From Nomia melanderi (taxonomy: Eukaryota; Arthropoda; Insecta; Hymenoptera; Halictidae): a stretch of DNA of 64,000 nucleotides. The notes beneath the pieces were generated by a model. The model saw nothing but the letters and a program-made list of their open reading frames with translations, was not told where the DNA came from and searched no databases. The stretch spans positions 3,434,001 through 3,498,000 of the forward strand of contig NC_135003.1 of NCBI RefSeq assembly GCF_051020985.1, in the 5' to 3' direction. The position numbers were made by a program, and so were the translations under genes. Below, one piece after another: positions 53,901 through 64,000 of this stretch (position 1 is its first letter; each line of letters opens with the position of its first letter).

Positions 53901-56900
53901 ATTTATCTATCGTTCTGCATCCTCCGTCCTCTCTCAGCCTCTCTTGTCGCTACCAATCGGTCCAACTATAGCTATGGCGCGCGGATCCAGCCGTGTTTTA
54001 TATAACATCGATAAGCGCCACATTGATTTACGTAATTATTTACATAATTTTTAATAATCCGTATCGAGCGTCCAATTCTCACCGTACGGTCTTTTTTCGT
54101 CGGCCGTTACGAACCCCTCTAACCCCGGACCTGATTTGCTGGTTACGAGCCTCAACGCGTGCACATCGCGTCCTGCAACAGGATATGCGGTAGCGCAAGA
54201 ATAGATCGGTTACGTAGAGACACGATGAACGTCGCGTTCCGTTTGCTATAGTTTGTATCGTCACACGTCCCCGCGACGATTTAATGGTTCGTAGACGGTC
54301 TGAATTCACATACATACGTTGTTGATATGAGCACTCTTTAGAAACTTAAACTCTTCCTTTTAATATCATGTGAAGATTTTGAACAAAATTTAATAAATAC
54401 AAATGGCATTCAGTTGTTTTAAGCCCTAATTAAATGTTATTTATCTATTATCAATTGTTATGCTTTAAAGTAAACGTTGGCATAGAATAATAAAATTCAT
54501 AGTGCCGCCAACTTCGTTCTCACTCAGTCGTATTCAGTCGGTTCCTTCTCTTGATTTTTTAGCTTTCAGGATAGCAGACGTGTTTTCTCTGTCAGACAAT
54601 AAACGAATATATTTGTTCGGTTGGTATAAACAAGTAATAACGAATGCACCGGTGCATCGGTAGCCGGCGTGAGGCGATTAGATCGTGATAAGATCGTAAG
54701 CAAGGGCTGATAACACGGGCCTGTGCACTGTGTGCCGACGTAACGGTCAACGATTCTGCGTTACGAGAGCCGAGAAGAAAAAATTGTCTTGGTAGCAACC
54801 CCCGGTGCGTCAACGTGGCACGTTTTATATATTAGGCTGATTTTTATGCAAGTACAACGTTCTATTGACAACAGTTGCGAAGATGTGGCAGATTGAATTC
54901 ATTTTGTACATTGATACATTTTTTATGTTAATTCTGGAAAGACTTGTTTTTGAGACTACACCTTTTGATTCTTTTTAAGAAATGAAGAATTGAGGAATCG
55001 AGGAAATTTTAATCTTTTTTTAATGATTCTTTTCAAACTGTTCACATTCGAATTTTATCGTTGAACTTTTAGATTTTTGTTAGTCGTGTTTGTCAAATTG
55101 ACTTTTAGTATCTTTATCGAAAAGTTCAGGTAAAATGATCTTTTCATATCAAACTTAAAAACAAAGAAGATAATAGATTATTATTTATAAATATTTTAGG
55201 CGAGGTAAATAACATATTTCTAATATTTTAGAACTGATTTGAGATAGCTACTCCTTAGACTTTCCAGGGTTAATAGTTTCAAGATTTTAATTTTGAAAAA
55301 AGAGTGATTCTACGAGTATTTCAATTTTGTAATATGTTGACAGCTTCTAAAAGCTATGTATGTGTAAAAATCTGGCGCCTAATAGTTCTATTACCCATTC
55401 TGTTGCGTCTTCTGGGAGGCCTTTGAGGCTTCAAGTATATTGTCCCCGTCGTGTATCGTCATATTGGACTAAGGAAACCTTGAATCTTCTTTCATCCTCC
55501 ATAGATTCATTACTCATGCAGCAGATTACGTCTCCTAGCTATATTAAATCGGGAAGATCTGTTTAGGAAGGGTGGGTAATACAACAAATACTAATGTTAG
55601 TAGATATATCTCTTCTAGATATTGTCTCTTAACAGCTCTTCTAATTAACTCTGGACACGCACATGTATTTGTATGTAATCTAATTAAAATGTTGTAATCC
55701 AGAATCTTATTCAAACCCCAATATATTATTCAGGGAAATTGAGATATTAAGTAACCGTAGACAACAATTATAATGAATAACAATTGAGGTATTACGGCAA
55801 TAAGGGATGAATATAAAAATGCCGATTCTTGGAAAACAGCGTAAAAAGATAGAAAATTGAATTATTCGAAAGTCTGAGAATCATCCAGTTGATAAAATTT
55901 TCAAGAACGAAAGAATATACATTTTAGTGAGTATATATATATATCAGTGCTGTATATCAGTGACAGGTTATTGAAGTGTTAAGCAATGTAAAAATTATTA
56001 TCGACGTTCTTTTTATCGAATGTTAATACTATATAACGACATTGACATGTTAAGTAATAATAAAAGGATATATTAGTTATAATTATGATCTATATAAAAA
56101 ATATAAAAGATAAAAATGTTGTGTTCTTTTACAATATTAAGAATATTGAAATTATATTTTAAAAAATACATTTTGTTAAATGTAAAGTGTGTTGCTACCG
56201 TATCCTCAAAAATCATCTTACTGAAAATACATACATCTGTCCTTTATTGCTTCTAACATTTCAATTGATTTAAAGATACAAATATTTGTCTGGTTAGGTC
56301 GCGCCACAGTCATAAAGTAGTCCTTAACACTATGTCGCAGTTCCGGGAAAAGATAAATTTATAATAGCTGAATGGAATGTAAAAATCTTTATGTACGATG
56401 GACGAATCGAAATTTCAGAAAATAAGACAATTTAATATAAATAACGAAGAGTAAATATTTAACTTTTGCAGTACAAGTGTGCATTTAAAATATTTTCTGA
56501 GATACACAAAAATTGGGATAAGAAAAAATTGTCGGTTTCGTAACGAAACTACAAATGTTCTAAAAATAAATTAATTTTTGTTTAAGAACGATTATGCATT
56601 GAAAAAATATGTAGAATAAATACAGTTTGTATGTGAAATCAATTTTTCACGTGTGTCTCTCTATTATTGATTATTTTTATATGAATATTTATGAATATTT
56701 GTAGTGGAATACTGCTATTATAACAATTTCTTATAACAATTTAATATAAATTAATGGTTGAAAGATGATCAGACTGCACGACGACAAGTGGTAGCACACC
56801 GCTGTATTCAATGTAAGTAGAAATATCAAGCAGTGGCCAGGCGTGCCGAAAAGCATGCATTATATTCTCGCTCGATTTTCTTAATTACAAAGCCATCTAC

Positions 56901-59900
56901 GAAAATATTTCATTCTACATTGTTTACTTATTTTTCCACGCAGAATCTCTTATTGTTCAGTTAATCTATGCATCTTAACTAATTCTGCAAATTTAAGTAC
57001 CAATAACATATTTAGTGTAAAATTCGCTTTCGTCAGTATTGAAAGCAATCCAGAGTGCGTTTCTAGAGTTAATTTTAATTCTAAAATAGTCTCTGATACC
57101 CCATGGAACATTTTAAATCAATACTAATTAATTAAAAATATTTAAAAAATGTGTCACGTATTAGTATTAACCTTCAATATACCGATTATATTTTTTTTTA
57201 TAATTCTATTTTCGTAGAAAAAGTTACTATTATTTTATTTATTTAAATCAGGTCAGAAACTACATTATTTATGAAACAACACTTCAATTGACAAATTGGT
57301 ATTAGGTTGCTCAATTCATAAGTTGAACACTAGATTAGGGAGAGCTTATAGATCAATTTGCTTTTCCACTTTCCGACTATATTACAAAGATCTTACCGAT
57401 TTAATAATTGATCTTCTCGGTCCAAAATAGTTATAAATACACGTTTCTTGGACGCTCCTATACCTTTAATAATTTCTTTCACCAAAGATATTATATTTAA
57501 TTCTATTTTAAAAAACAATATTTCCTCTCCGCAATGACGATTTTATATTTAATTATATATTAACATAAACTATGTTCCTATTTTCCTAGTTGATAACAAT
57601 CATGTAAGATTTCAACTTTCCTATAAATGAACATGAATTCTATGAAAAGATCTTCAACTTATATTTTCTGATCTAGCAATGATTCTTATAGGTTTTAAAC
57701 GGTAAATGTGAATCTGAATTTCATTTTTTTAAATAAAGATTTAAAACTTCTACTATAGAAAATGTAAATGCCCTTTGTTTAAATAGTTTTACAGCCTTTC
57801 TCAAATGATTTTTACTACCCATTTATTTTACAAAATATATATCATTTTATTTGTGAGTATTTGTAAATCAGTTTCTGCAATGTTTAATATTTAATATATT
57901 AAGTTACTAATATTTATAAAAGTATTAAATAGTCTTTGGATATTATAATAAACTACCTGTTTATTTAAACATATAGTTTGTACACTTTCCATGAAAGAGA
58001 TCCATAATTTGAGTCTAACTAAAACAAAAATTAATATCTTCTTGTGAAGTATGTCTTTACTGCTTAAAACAATTGTCCTTTATATTTTGATACTAACTGT
58101 ACCTGTTATTTCATTATACTTTCAAATACACCTCAAACGGTCAAATATAGCAGTCTAATCCAACTATAATAAAGCAACCCTTCAAAATCAAAACTGATGC
58201 AATTTCCTTCCCTCTTCCTCAAACCTGGGACGTCCATGGAATGTCTTGGAGACCGTGATCATGCTTCTTGCGTATGAAACCATTCCCATTGAACAAACCC
58301 ATCAGCAAAACATGGGCAGGTGTATCCAAAAAAGGAGCGTAATATAACGACGAGAATTTTTGTTGGGTGTTGTACAAGAAGAAGTAGCCACTGTAGAATT
58401 GGTGGATGCAACGGATCCCGGCGAGCACAATGGCGATACCGTCACTGATCCGGAAGCAGGACTTGCTTCACGTACGAATCCGATGGATGATTCTACCTCC
58501 CAAGCCAATGTTAGTATTTATTACGAATGCAAACAAAACAAAACAAAACGAACGGATAAAACACGAAATAACCAGAATAACTGTGGTAGAAGGCACACGT
58601 AGAGACAAGACATAGTAATTATGTCATTCGAGACGCGCTCGATCGTGGTCGATCGAGGCTCTCCTTTTCAGGGAGGTCCAGGATCGGGCATGCTCGGTGC
58701 TGCATCACGCTACCTATTTACAACTCTTGGCCCGGCCGCTTGGTAATGCCTACGTAGTCACGAATTTCTTTAAACGGTCTACAATCTATTACGGTTTTTT
58801 GGTTACTTAACACGGTAGCATTGTTGTTTGTAACGGTCCAGCGAACGTTAATGCATGGAGAAAGGAGGTTTGTCGAATCTAGTCACAGTAACCACTAACC
58901 ACCATACAGTACTTATTTTAATATTATTTTAAATGTAACTTTTCTATGTAGTTTCATATCATTGGTGGGACAGTTAGTTTTCTTTGACAATAATTTTTGT
59001 GTGTTTATTTTGTAAACCATGTAATGTCACCTGTCTATTTATTTACTTTCTTATTTAAATAAAGATATGAACGATACATGTCAGAGAGCTTCGTGTATAG
59101 GAACATACAATAAGAAATTACTTTCCCACCAAACAATAATAACGAGATATTGATTTAGAATATTAACTAGGTGAAACTGTACTAATCAGATTAATGCTGC
59201 TAATATGTTATATATTTATATTATAATATAACATATTATAGTATGTATATATAATATACGCGCATTAATTAAGAAGAAATACAACACGTGACATAGATTT
59301 TCCTTTGAAGTCACGTTAAGTTCATTTTATCCGCCTCATTCTCATATTTTCCATGAATTTATATTTATTATTCATAATTTGACAAACCAAGGAGGCTATA
59401 AGTCAAAGTGGTGCATTTCCGGTTCGAAGTTCCGACACGTTAAGATAAAGCTCTTTCCTCCGTGCATGGTGTGTCATATTCAACGAACGTAAGTTCTGTG
59501 AAAGTGATAACACGTGTGGCACTTCCCACGGGAAATCGATCTTGAAAGTTTGTAATTTTATAATGTCGCGCGGAAATCAGCATATTTCGCCGCGCAGCGC
59601 GGTGCGTTGTCAACGAGAGCAAAGTAGTGACGAGTTTGCTCTACAAGCTATGTTGAACGACAAAAATAAATATATATAGAAAATAGAAAATTAACGAAAA
59701 ACCGGTTGTCGAAATTTTGTATCTGTTGGTAACAATCTTGATGGCATAGATTCAGTGTCATCTACGTGCTAATACCGGTTTTATGGTTTATTTGATCGTA
59801 CGCGACTGCCGTGTAACAGATCTAACACATTTATCTTGTACCCTATAGGAGGGATTTTGTGCAGTGATTTCGATGCATGATGGCCTCGTGTTGTACACAA

Positions 59901-62077
59901 CTCCCTCGATATGTACAGCTCTAGGATATCCAAAGGAAGCGTGGATCGGTCGGTCGTTCATCGACTACGTCCACCCGAAAGATAAGGGGACGTTGGCAGA
60001 TCAGATCACTAGTGGAATAGTCTCGCCGCAGGAAGACAGACCGAAAGGTACGAAATGAACTTTCTTGTAATTTCAAGTTTGTTGTATTTGGAATGATTAC
60101 ATGTAGACTACGGATTTTTATGAAAATTCAAATGTTTAAAGATATTATATCTACCGGAAAATTCTGTTCGTTTTCTAATTGAAGGGAAATAATACGTTTT
60201 CAATAGGTTTATTAATATTTACTGAATAATATAACTTCTATGGTTACTAATGGCCTCTTCCCAGCGTGATGTTAATTTGTTGATTCCATTTTTGTAGAAT
60301 AACTCTTTTTCGGAAACTTGAGATGACATTGTCGGACAGAACTTCCCGGTATAATATATTTATGATAAAAAATGGTATGTTTTAATAAATATTGTAAAAT
60401 ATACTGTATTTTTAATATCTTTTATATTCTTTCGTATCGTGCGCAATTTTTCACTTTTACATTCTCTGGAAATGCATACAAATCCGCAGCCAATGTGATT
60501 ATATGATAAATTTGAAGATTGATGACTATTATATTAATATATATAGGTTACTAGAAACAGATTTCTTTTCTTCAGGGTTTCAATAAGTTGAACATTAAAT
60601 AACAGCATTCTAAAATTCTTATGAAGATTTGTTTGTTTTATGTTCTCTGCACTTCTATTTGTCTCTGTGCATAAAATTCGTTGTTCATATTTATATCACT
60701 GAATTCTATTATTATCATTATTCACTGTTAAACTTTGTAGATTTCATATTATAATAACAAATATATTATTATTAAAAACATATTGTGTAACATATCAGTT
60801 TTAACGTGTCAACTTTTTAAAACAGACATTTTTTTTAAATATTAAATGACCTATTTACATATCTATTTATCTAGATATAACGAAATGTGTAATTATTATT
60901 TAAGTAATTTCAATTAATTTCAATTTCCGTGAAAAAGACAATTGAGCAATTAGTTTATTTTTAACTCGGATTAATTATTTCAATTGCAAGGTATTGGCTA
61001 TTTGCCTTTATGACTTGTATATTAATTAGTTACGTAGGAGTACAGTTTATTAAGTTTGAGTATCCTTGATTTAATTTGTATAAAGCTGAGTACAACGTAC
61101 AATTCCTGGAATGTTTGTTTTCTTTTTAAAGTATGCGAATGTACAATAATTTAAAAAATAGAATAACAATAGACAAGACCATTTTCACTTTATTTTTACA
61201 AATTCAATAATACAGAAATCTGATTTACTTTCCGATTTCGATAATTAGTCTCTGAAAACATAAACTCGTGTAAATGTCAGTTTCATACTAATGGACATAT
61301 AAAAGGATATTGTTATAATTTTATTATTGTAGCTAAATAAATTTGTTCATTTATAATTGTCTGAAGAAATTTTACAGTTTAAAATATTCAATATTATAAG
61401 CAAAGGAAAGTCACCATGAATAATAAATTGATAAAAGAAAATTAAAAAATGTGAACGAAGGATGTATATGAATCAGTCATGATCCAACGCAATGCTTTGA
61501 AGGATTGTTGAATCATTGGTACTCCAATGATTAATGCGTATGAACTGCAAATAAAATAATATATTATTATACGGTACTTACGACTACACGATAAATTAAG
61601 CCTTTAAAAACGAAAATTTAAAAGAATGCTTGAAAATCTCTTCCACAGAAAACTAAGTTACATATTAATATCTAAAAACACTAACAAAGGCAAAAACCAT
61701 ACAAAAGTATATTGCTATTTAAATAATTAAATTATTCAGTTGTTACTTTCAATTCTGTATGTTTTCATTCGTCTACAAAACGTTAATCTTTTTACACGAT
61801 ATTTTTATGTCCTTTGAATTTTCACGAGCATTGTGAATCATCTGTGCATCCCCAGGTATCAACGGCAGAAGAGCAAGTTTATTCTGCGGTCTCCGGAAAT
61901 ACACAAAATCCACGATTTACCAGACAAGCAGTCAGCACAAGGAAGCAAGGTCGAATCTGTATCTGCCGTTTCACTTGACTATGTCGTTCAGAGACTTTCG
62001 AGACCGCGCGACCGAACAACAACACAAAGCCATGTTCCTGGTGGTTACTGCCCAACCCGTTCATTCTGCATATAAAG
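35948..62077 (+). CDS. per: period circadian protein, N-terminal exons (gene continues past the right edge)
   Basis: Core clock repressor: PER accumulates with its partners, enters the nucleus and inhibits CLOCK/CYCLE transcription. Six coding exons are visible: 35948-36030, 44698-44781, 51373-51557, 58379-58509, 59849-60047 and 61856-62077. Phases 2, 2, 1, 0 and 1 fit, giving about 301 residues before a phase-1 donor. An in-frame TAG six codons before the ATG fixes the start. The N-terminus has the conserved Ser-rich SGYSNTCSNSQSQRS followed by SGYCGRR. A lysine-rich nuclear localisation signal (KRKDKEHKKKKSK) is in exon 3, and an acidic linker is in exon 4. PAS-A begins near residue 162 (EGFCAVISMHDGLVLYTTPS) and runs through RSFIDYVHPKD, FCGLRKYTKS and FLVVTAQPVHSAYK. 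PAS-B and everything C-terminal lie outside. Introns are large, up to 8.7 kb. Confidence 0.93.
38952..38961. promoter_or_regulatory. Perfect palindromic E-box GTCACGTGAC in per intron 1
   Basis: A 10 bp palindrome centred on CACGTG, the optimal form for many bHLH factors, including CLOCK/CYCLE-like and USF/MITF-like proteins. Motif evidence only. Confidence 0.35.
40984..41739. mobile_element. TA-flanked DNA transposon, copy in per intron 1
   Basis: A 756 bp element. The left end after TA begins AGGGAAAATAAAGTAAAATG. The reverse complement of the right end begins GGGGAAAGTAAAGTAAAATG, a near-perfect inverted repeat of about 25 bases. Across its length it matches the reverse complement of 62780-63659, with an internal deletion. 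No transposase recognised: a non-autonomous element, possibly Tc1/mariner-like from the TA flanks. It contains a perfect 25-base palindrome at 41455-41479 that the other copy lacks. Confidence 0.85.
44695..44700 (+). promoter_or_regulatory. NAGNAG tandem splice acceptor of per exon 2
   Basis: The acceptor reads TTTCAGCAG, so the exon can start at 44698 or 44701. Both keep the frame. The second choice removes one Ser from the serine run after SQSQR. Confidence 0.6.
45550..46250. promoter_or_regulatory. CpG-rich island in per intron 2
   Basis: Far richer in G, C and CpG than the rest of the intron, with a CACGTG at 46025-46030, a CCAAT at about 45974 and a GGCGGCTCCGCC inverted repeat near 45939-45950. 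Overlapping long open frames on both strands (minus-strand 45594-46067, 157 codons) reflect the lack of AT-rich stops and have no recognisable homology. It could be an alternative promoter, an enhancer or an unannotated transcript start. Which one cannot be told from sequence. Confidence 0.4.
46352..46593. mobile_element. MITE with TTAA target duplication
   Basis: A 242 bp element bounded by TTAA. The left end is TTAATGTGTTGACTGCCATG, and the reverse complement of the right end is TTAACACGTGGACTGCCACG (15 of 20 identical). The left subterminal CCACCGATGA is shared with the shorter copy at 49593, and the ends resemble those of 7637-7910. Confidence 0.7.
49593..49691. mobile_element. Short MITE copy related to the element at 46352
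   Basis: Begins TTGACACGTTGATTGCCA (first TTAA mutated) followed by the family motif CCCACCGATGA, and ends in a GTCCGTTAA junction. At 99 bp it is probably internally deleted. Confidence 0.5.
51558..58378 (+). other. period intron 3 (6.8 kb)
   Basis: No nested gene recognised. It has CpG-richer patches at about 53830-54330 and 54500-54850, a pyrimidine-rich CT tract at about 53865-53950, and CACGTG at 52725 and 56648. It also has a perfect 9 bp stem hairpin at 52544-52563 and a dispersed repeat at 52575-52650. The minus-strand open frame at 51629-51997 is built on reiterated AAAGATCGAG units and looks fortuitous. Confidence 0.5.
52575..52650 (+). repeat. Dispersed repeat, copy 2 of 3
   Basis: Shares AAATAAATAATTCATCGTTG with 63862-63936. 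It also shares an AAAAATCTC-CGTTTT block and TTACATGTTTA with the minus-strand copy at 7985-8137. The middle present in the latter is missing here. Confidence 0.6.
58510..59848 (+). other. period intron 4
   Basis: The first 250 bases are GC-rich and contain an exon-like segment (58672-58742). A second GC-richer patch is at about 59400-59640, with CACGTG at 59285 and 59511. An A-rich AAAAC repeat follows the donor at about 58530-58550. No nested gene recognised. Confidence 0.5.
58672..58742 (+). other. Exon-like segment, possible frame-breaking cassette exon of per
   Basis: A strong acceptor (CTCTCCTTTTCAG) precedes a 71-base GC-rich segment ending at a GTAATG donor. It is open in the frame continuing from exon 4 (GGPGSGMLGAASRYLF...). 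Because 71 is not a multiple of three, inclusion would shift PAS-A out of frame and reach a stop a few codons into the next exon. Either a regulated poison exon or chance. Confidence 0.25.
60048..61855 (+). other. period intron 5
   Basis: AT-rich intron between the two PAS-A exons. No gene, element or notable motif recognised. Confidence 0.6.
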
Positions 62078-62779
62078 GTAGTATGGTTGAAGATCCTCGA
62101 GGAGAGTCAACTGACAAAAAGATTCGATCCAATTCTATTTCACTTAGCGTAAAACGATACGAGGATCTCTGTCGAAATTGTCCGTTCGATCTATTCACGA
62201 GACGATCATCAGTCTTGAAAATGGACGAAATCGAGTCATTTTGTTAGTCCAATCTCCTCAAAGGTAACTTAAATGACTCGGTGGTTTCCATGGCAACGTG
62301 CCTTATACCAAAGGTAACTTGTATTAAATTAGAATTTGTTTTACTCGAAAACCGCGACGATGTTTGATACTCTGCCATTTTCTTTTGTCGTCTTTTCATT
62401 TATTCGTTTTTTTCGTCACCTGGCCAGTTTTTCGTTTTCGTTCAGTTTGGAGACCACTGTTTCGATTGTTCATTTCAAACGAAAGCACACTGTAACAAGA
62501 ACGCATTCATCATTCTTCGTGTACACGTGATAGCTTATTAACACGCTTTGCTTGTTAGGGAACAGAGACGATTTCGATTTCATCGTTAAAGTAGTGTTCA
62601 TTGTGTGTTCCGATGGAAGCGAACGTGGAAGAGAACGCAACTTAACGCAACGTAAATTCTTTGAAACGTTTCTCTTTCTCTCGTTGACTGTATGTTTTCA
62701 TTTTGACTCTTGGTTTAGAGTTGAACATTTAAAGGGAACATAGAAGAAAAATGTTACACAACTGAGTAAAATGGAGACA

Positions 62780-63659
62780 TAGGGCAAAGTAAGGTAAAAC
62801 GGACCGGACAGGAAAAATTGATAGTAACGTTTTTTATGGATAAAGAGTTCGTATCAAATTGATATCGCATAACATGGTTCTAATAAGTCTTCGACATAGT
62901 TTGAGGTTGACTGCAGAGCAGCGTATGAGTTATTTTTCGATTAAAAGCACAGGAAAGATATTCAATGAAAAAGTTTTGACGTTACACACATGGTTGAAGC
63001 ATTTTCTTTCACCTTTCGATAAAAAAATTGAACGAGATAACTGCAATACTGGATTCTATGTTCCCTAAGCTGTATGTTTGACACTCAAGTTGTTTCTTTA
63101 TCTCATGCCAAACTGGAAATTTTAAATGCTTTTCTAAATTATAATGCGCAGGGCAAAACGGAATATTTAAGCACAGGGGCAACAGGAGTCCCTATTTATA
63201 TGCTTTGTATTTAATTTTAATTGATTACGTGTAATCGTATTATAACATCAACACAATCGTAATATAACAAATTAGAATCGAAGATGAGATAAAAACTGAC
63301 CAATTTGATTGCACCAGTGCAGAAAAAGAAGATGACACACTTTTTTGTGATTTTTATTCATAAAATCATATATATTTCTAGTTTATTTATATCAGCTAAC
63401 AATTACATATATTCAGTTAGCAATTCTGATTTAGTATAAGTATAGATTTTGTATTTTTGTATGATTTTACATGAGTGTTCCGTTTTACCTACCATTTTTG
63501 CGTAACTAAATATTATTATTAAAAAATTGTTTTATTTTCTTATAGCCAAAAATCTACTGAAAACTTCCAAGAAAGTTTATATAAAATATGTTTATTATCC
63601 CAGATTCTTTGTTATTACGATGCAAAGAAAAGCGTCTCATTTGACCCTACTTTCCCCTA
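62780..63659. mobile_element. TA-flanked DNA transposon, inverted copy in per intron 6
   Basis: An 880 bp element. The left end is TAGGGCAAAGTAAGGTAAAA, and the reverse complement of the right end is TAGGGGAAAGTAGGGTCAAA, bounded by TA on both sides. Its minus strand aligns collinearly with 40984-41739. Shared runs include AGCACAGGGGCAACAG, TCGAAGATGAGAT, AGTGCAGAAAAAGAAGATGA and TTATTAGAACCATGTTATGC (as read on the matching strands). A short open frame at 62859-63068 is not preserved as a protein in the other copy. No transposase recognised. Confidence 0.85.
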
Positions 63660-63861
63660 AGTGATTCAACTGCTTTCAAAGTTTTTTTAGCCACAATACT
63701 TTTCCACTTAACGCTTTATCCTTGACATTAACGCCTGTAATCAGAGAGATACTATTTCTTCGATAACTTCTCCTGTGTTTGACTGCTTTGCTCCATCTAG
63801 TTGAGGAGCGATTTCAGGTTGAATTCCGCTAGCCTTCGTTGGGTATCGCTCTTAACCCTAA

Positions 63862-63936
63862 TTTTAATGAAAAACCAAAAACAACAAGGAAGAATTACAT
63901 ATTTATCTGAAAAAATAAATAATTCATCGTTGAAAA
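63862..63936 (+). repeat. Dispersed repeat, copy 3 of 3
   Basis: Contains TTTTAATGAAAAACCAAA, shared with 7985-8137 (minus strand), and TAAATAATTCATCGTTGAAA, shared with 52575-52650, so it links the two other copies into one family. It lies about 200 bp beyond the transposon copy. Confidence 0.6.
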
Positions 63937-64000
63937 AATTTCAAGCTTTAAGATAATGTGTATACTTGTCAAATGCAGTTAACTGATTAAGTGTCAGTAA

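Larger units (their letters stand above)
62078..64000 (+). other. period intron 6, start (continues past the window)
   Basis: No further per exon was found to the window edge. It contains a CACGTG at 62524, the second TA-flanked transposon copy and a dispersed repeat near the end. Confidence 0.55.

Noticed and set aside
59414..59435. GGTTCGAAGTTCC resembling a tRNA B box
   Set aside because: No A box or acceptor stem pairs at the required distance.
51373..59849. Direct splice of per exon 3 to the PAS-A exon
   Set aside because: The phases are 1 and 0, so a direct join breaks the frame. The intervening exon at 58379-58509 resolves this.
62859..63068. Open frame inside the second transposon copy, possibly a transposase remnant
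   Set aside because: The matching region in the first copy does not keep the frame, and no transposase motif is visible.

Overview
The window is insect nuclear DNA, almost certainly from a bee or a close hymenopteran relative. The signs are AT-rich introns and intergenic DNA with scattered CpG-rich islands, compact GT-AG multi-exon genes, and highly conserved animal housekeeping proteins. At the right end is a period (per) gene whose N-terminus and PAS-A region look like hymenopteran PER. The species call is inference from protein recognition and base composition. No bacterial operons, CRISPR arrays or rRNA genes are present, and no tRNA gene was recognised.

Layout. About 1-17 kb is gene-poor and holds TA-flanked and TTAA-flanked transposon relics, a 92-100 bp tandem repeat and a GC-rich hairpin. 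Five protein-coding genes follow. Mitochondrial citrate synthase (18.2-20.9 kb, +) has no securely placed first exon. Arl5 (25.1-26.5 kb, -) is complete in three exons, 179 aa. 6-phosphogluconate dehydrogenase (27.7-30.1 kb, +) is complete in five exons, 482 aa. An RBM45-type four-RRM protein (31.2-33.1 kb, +) is complete in five exons, 483 aa. period (35.9 kb to beyond the right edge, +) shows its first six coding exons, about 301 residues, reaching into the PAS region. Exon joins were checked by intron phase: the three complete genes give uninterrupted reading frames of the normal family length.

The genes share no single pathway. Citrate synthase feeds the TCA cycle, 6PGD makes NADPH in the pentose phosphate pathway, Arl5 works at the trans-Golgi, RBM45 binds RNA, and PER is the negative limb of the circadian clock. 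Arl5 and 6PGD are divergent with 1.26 kb between start codons. 6PGD, RBM45 and per run head to tail on the + strand.

No wholly new biological system was recognised. The best leads lie in per: a canonical E-box followed exactly 6 bp later by an E'-box about 450 bp upstream of the start codon; two inverted copies of one transposon family flanking exons 2-6; a NAGNAG acceptor; a frame-breaking exon-like segment; and an intronic CpG island.
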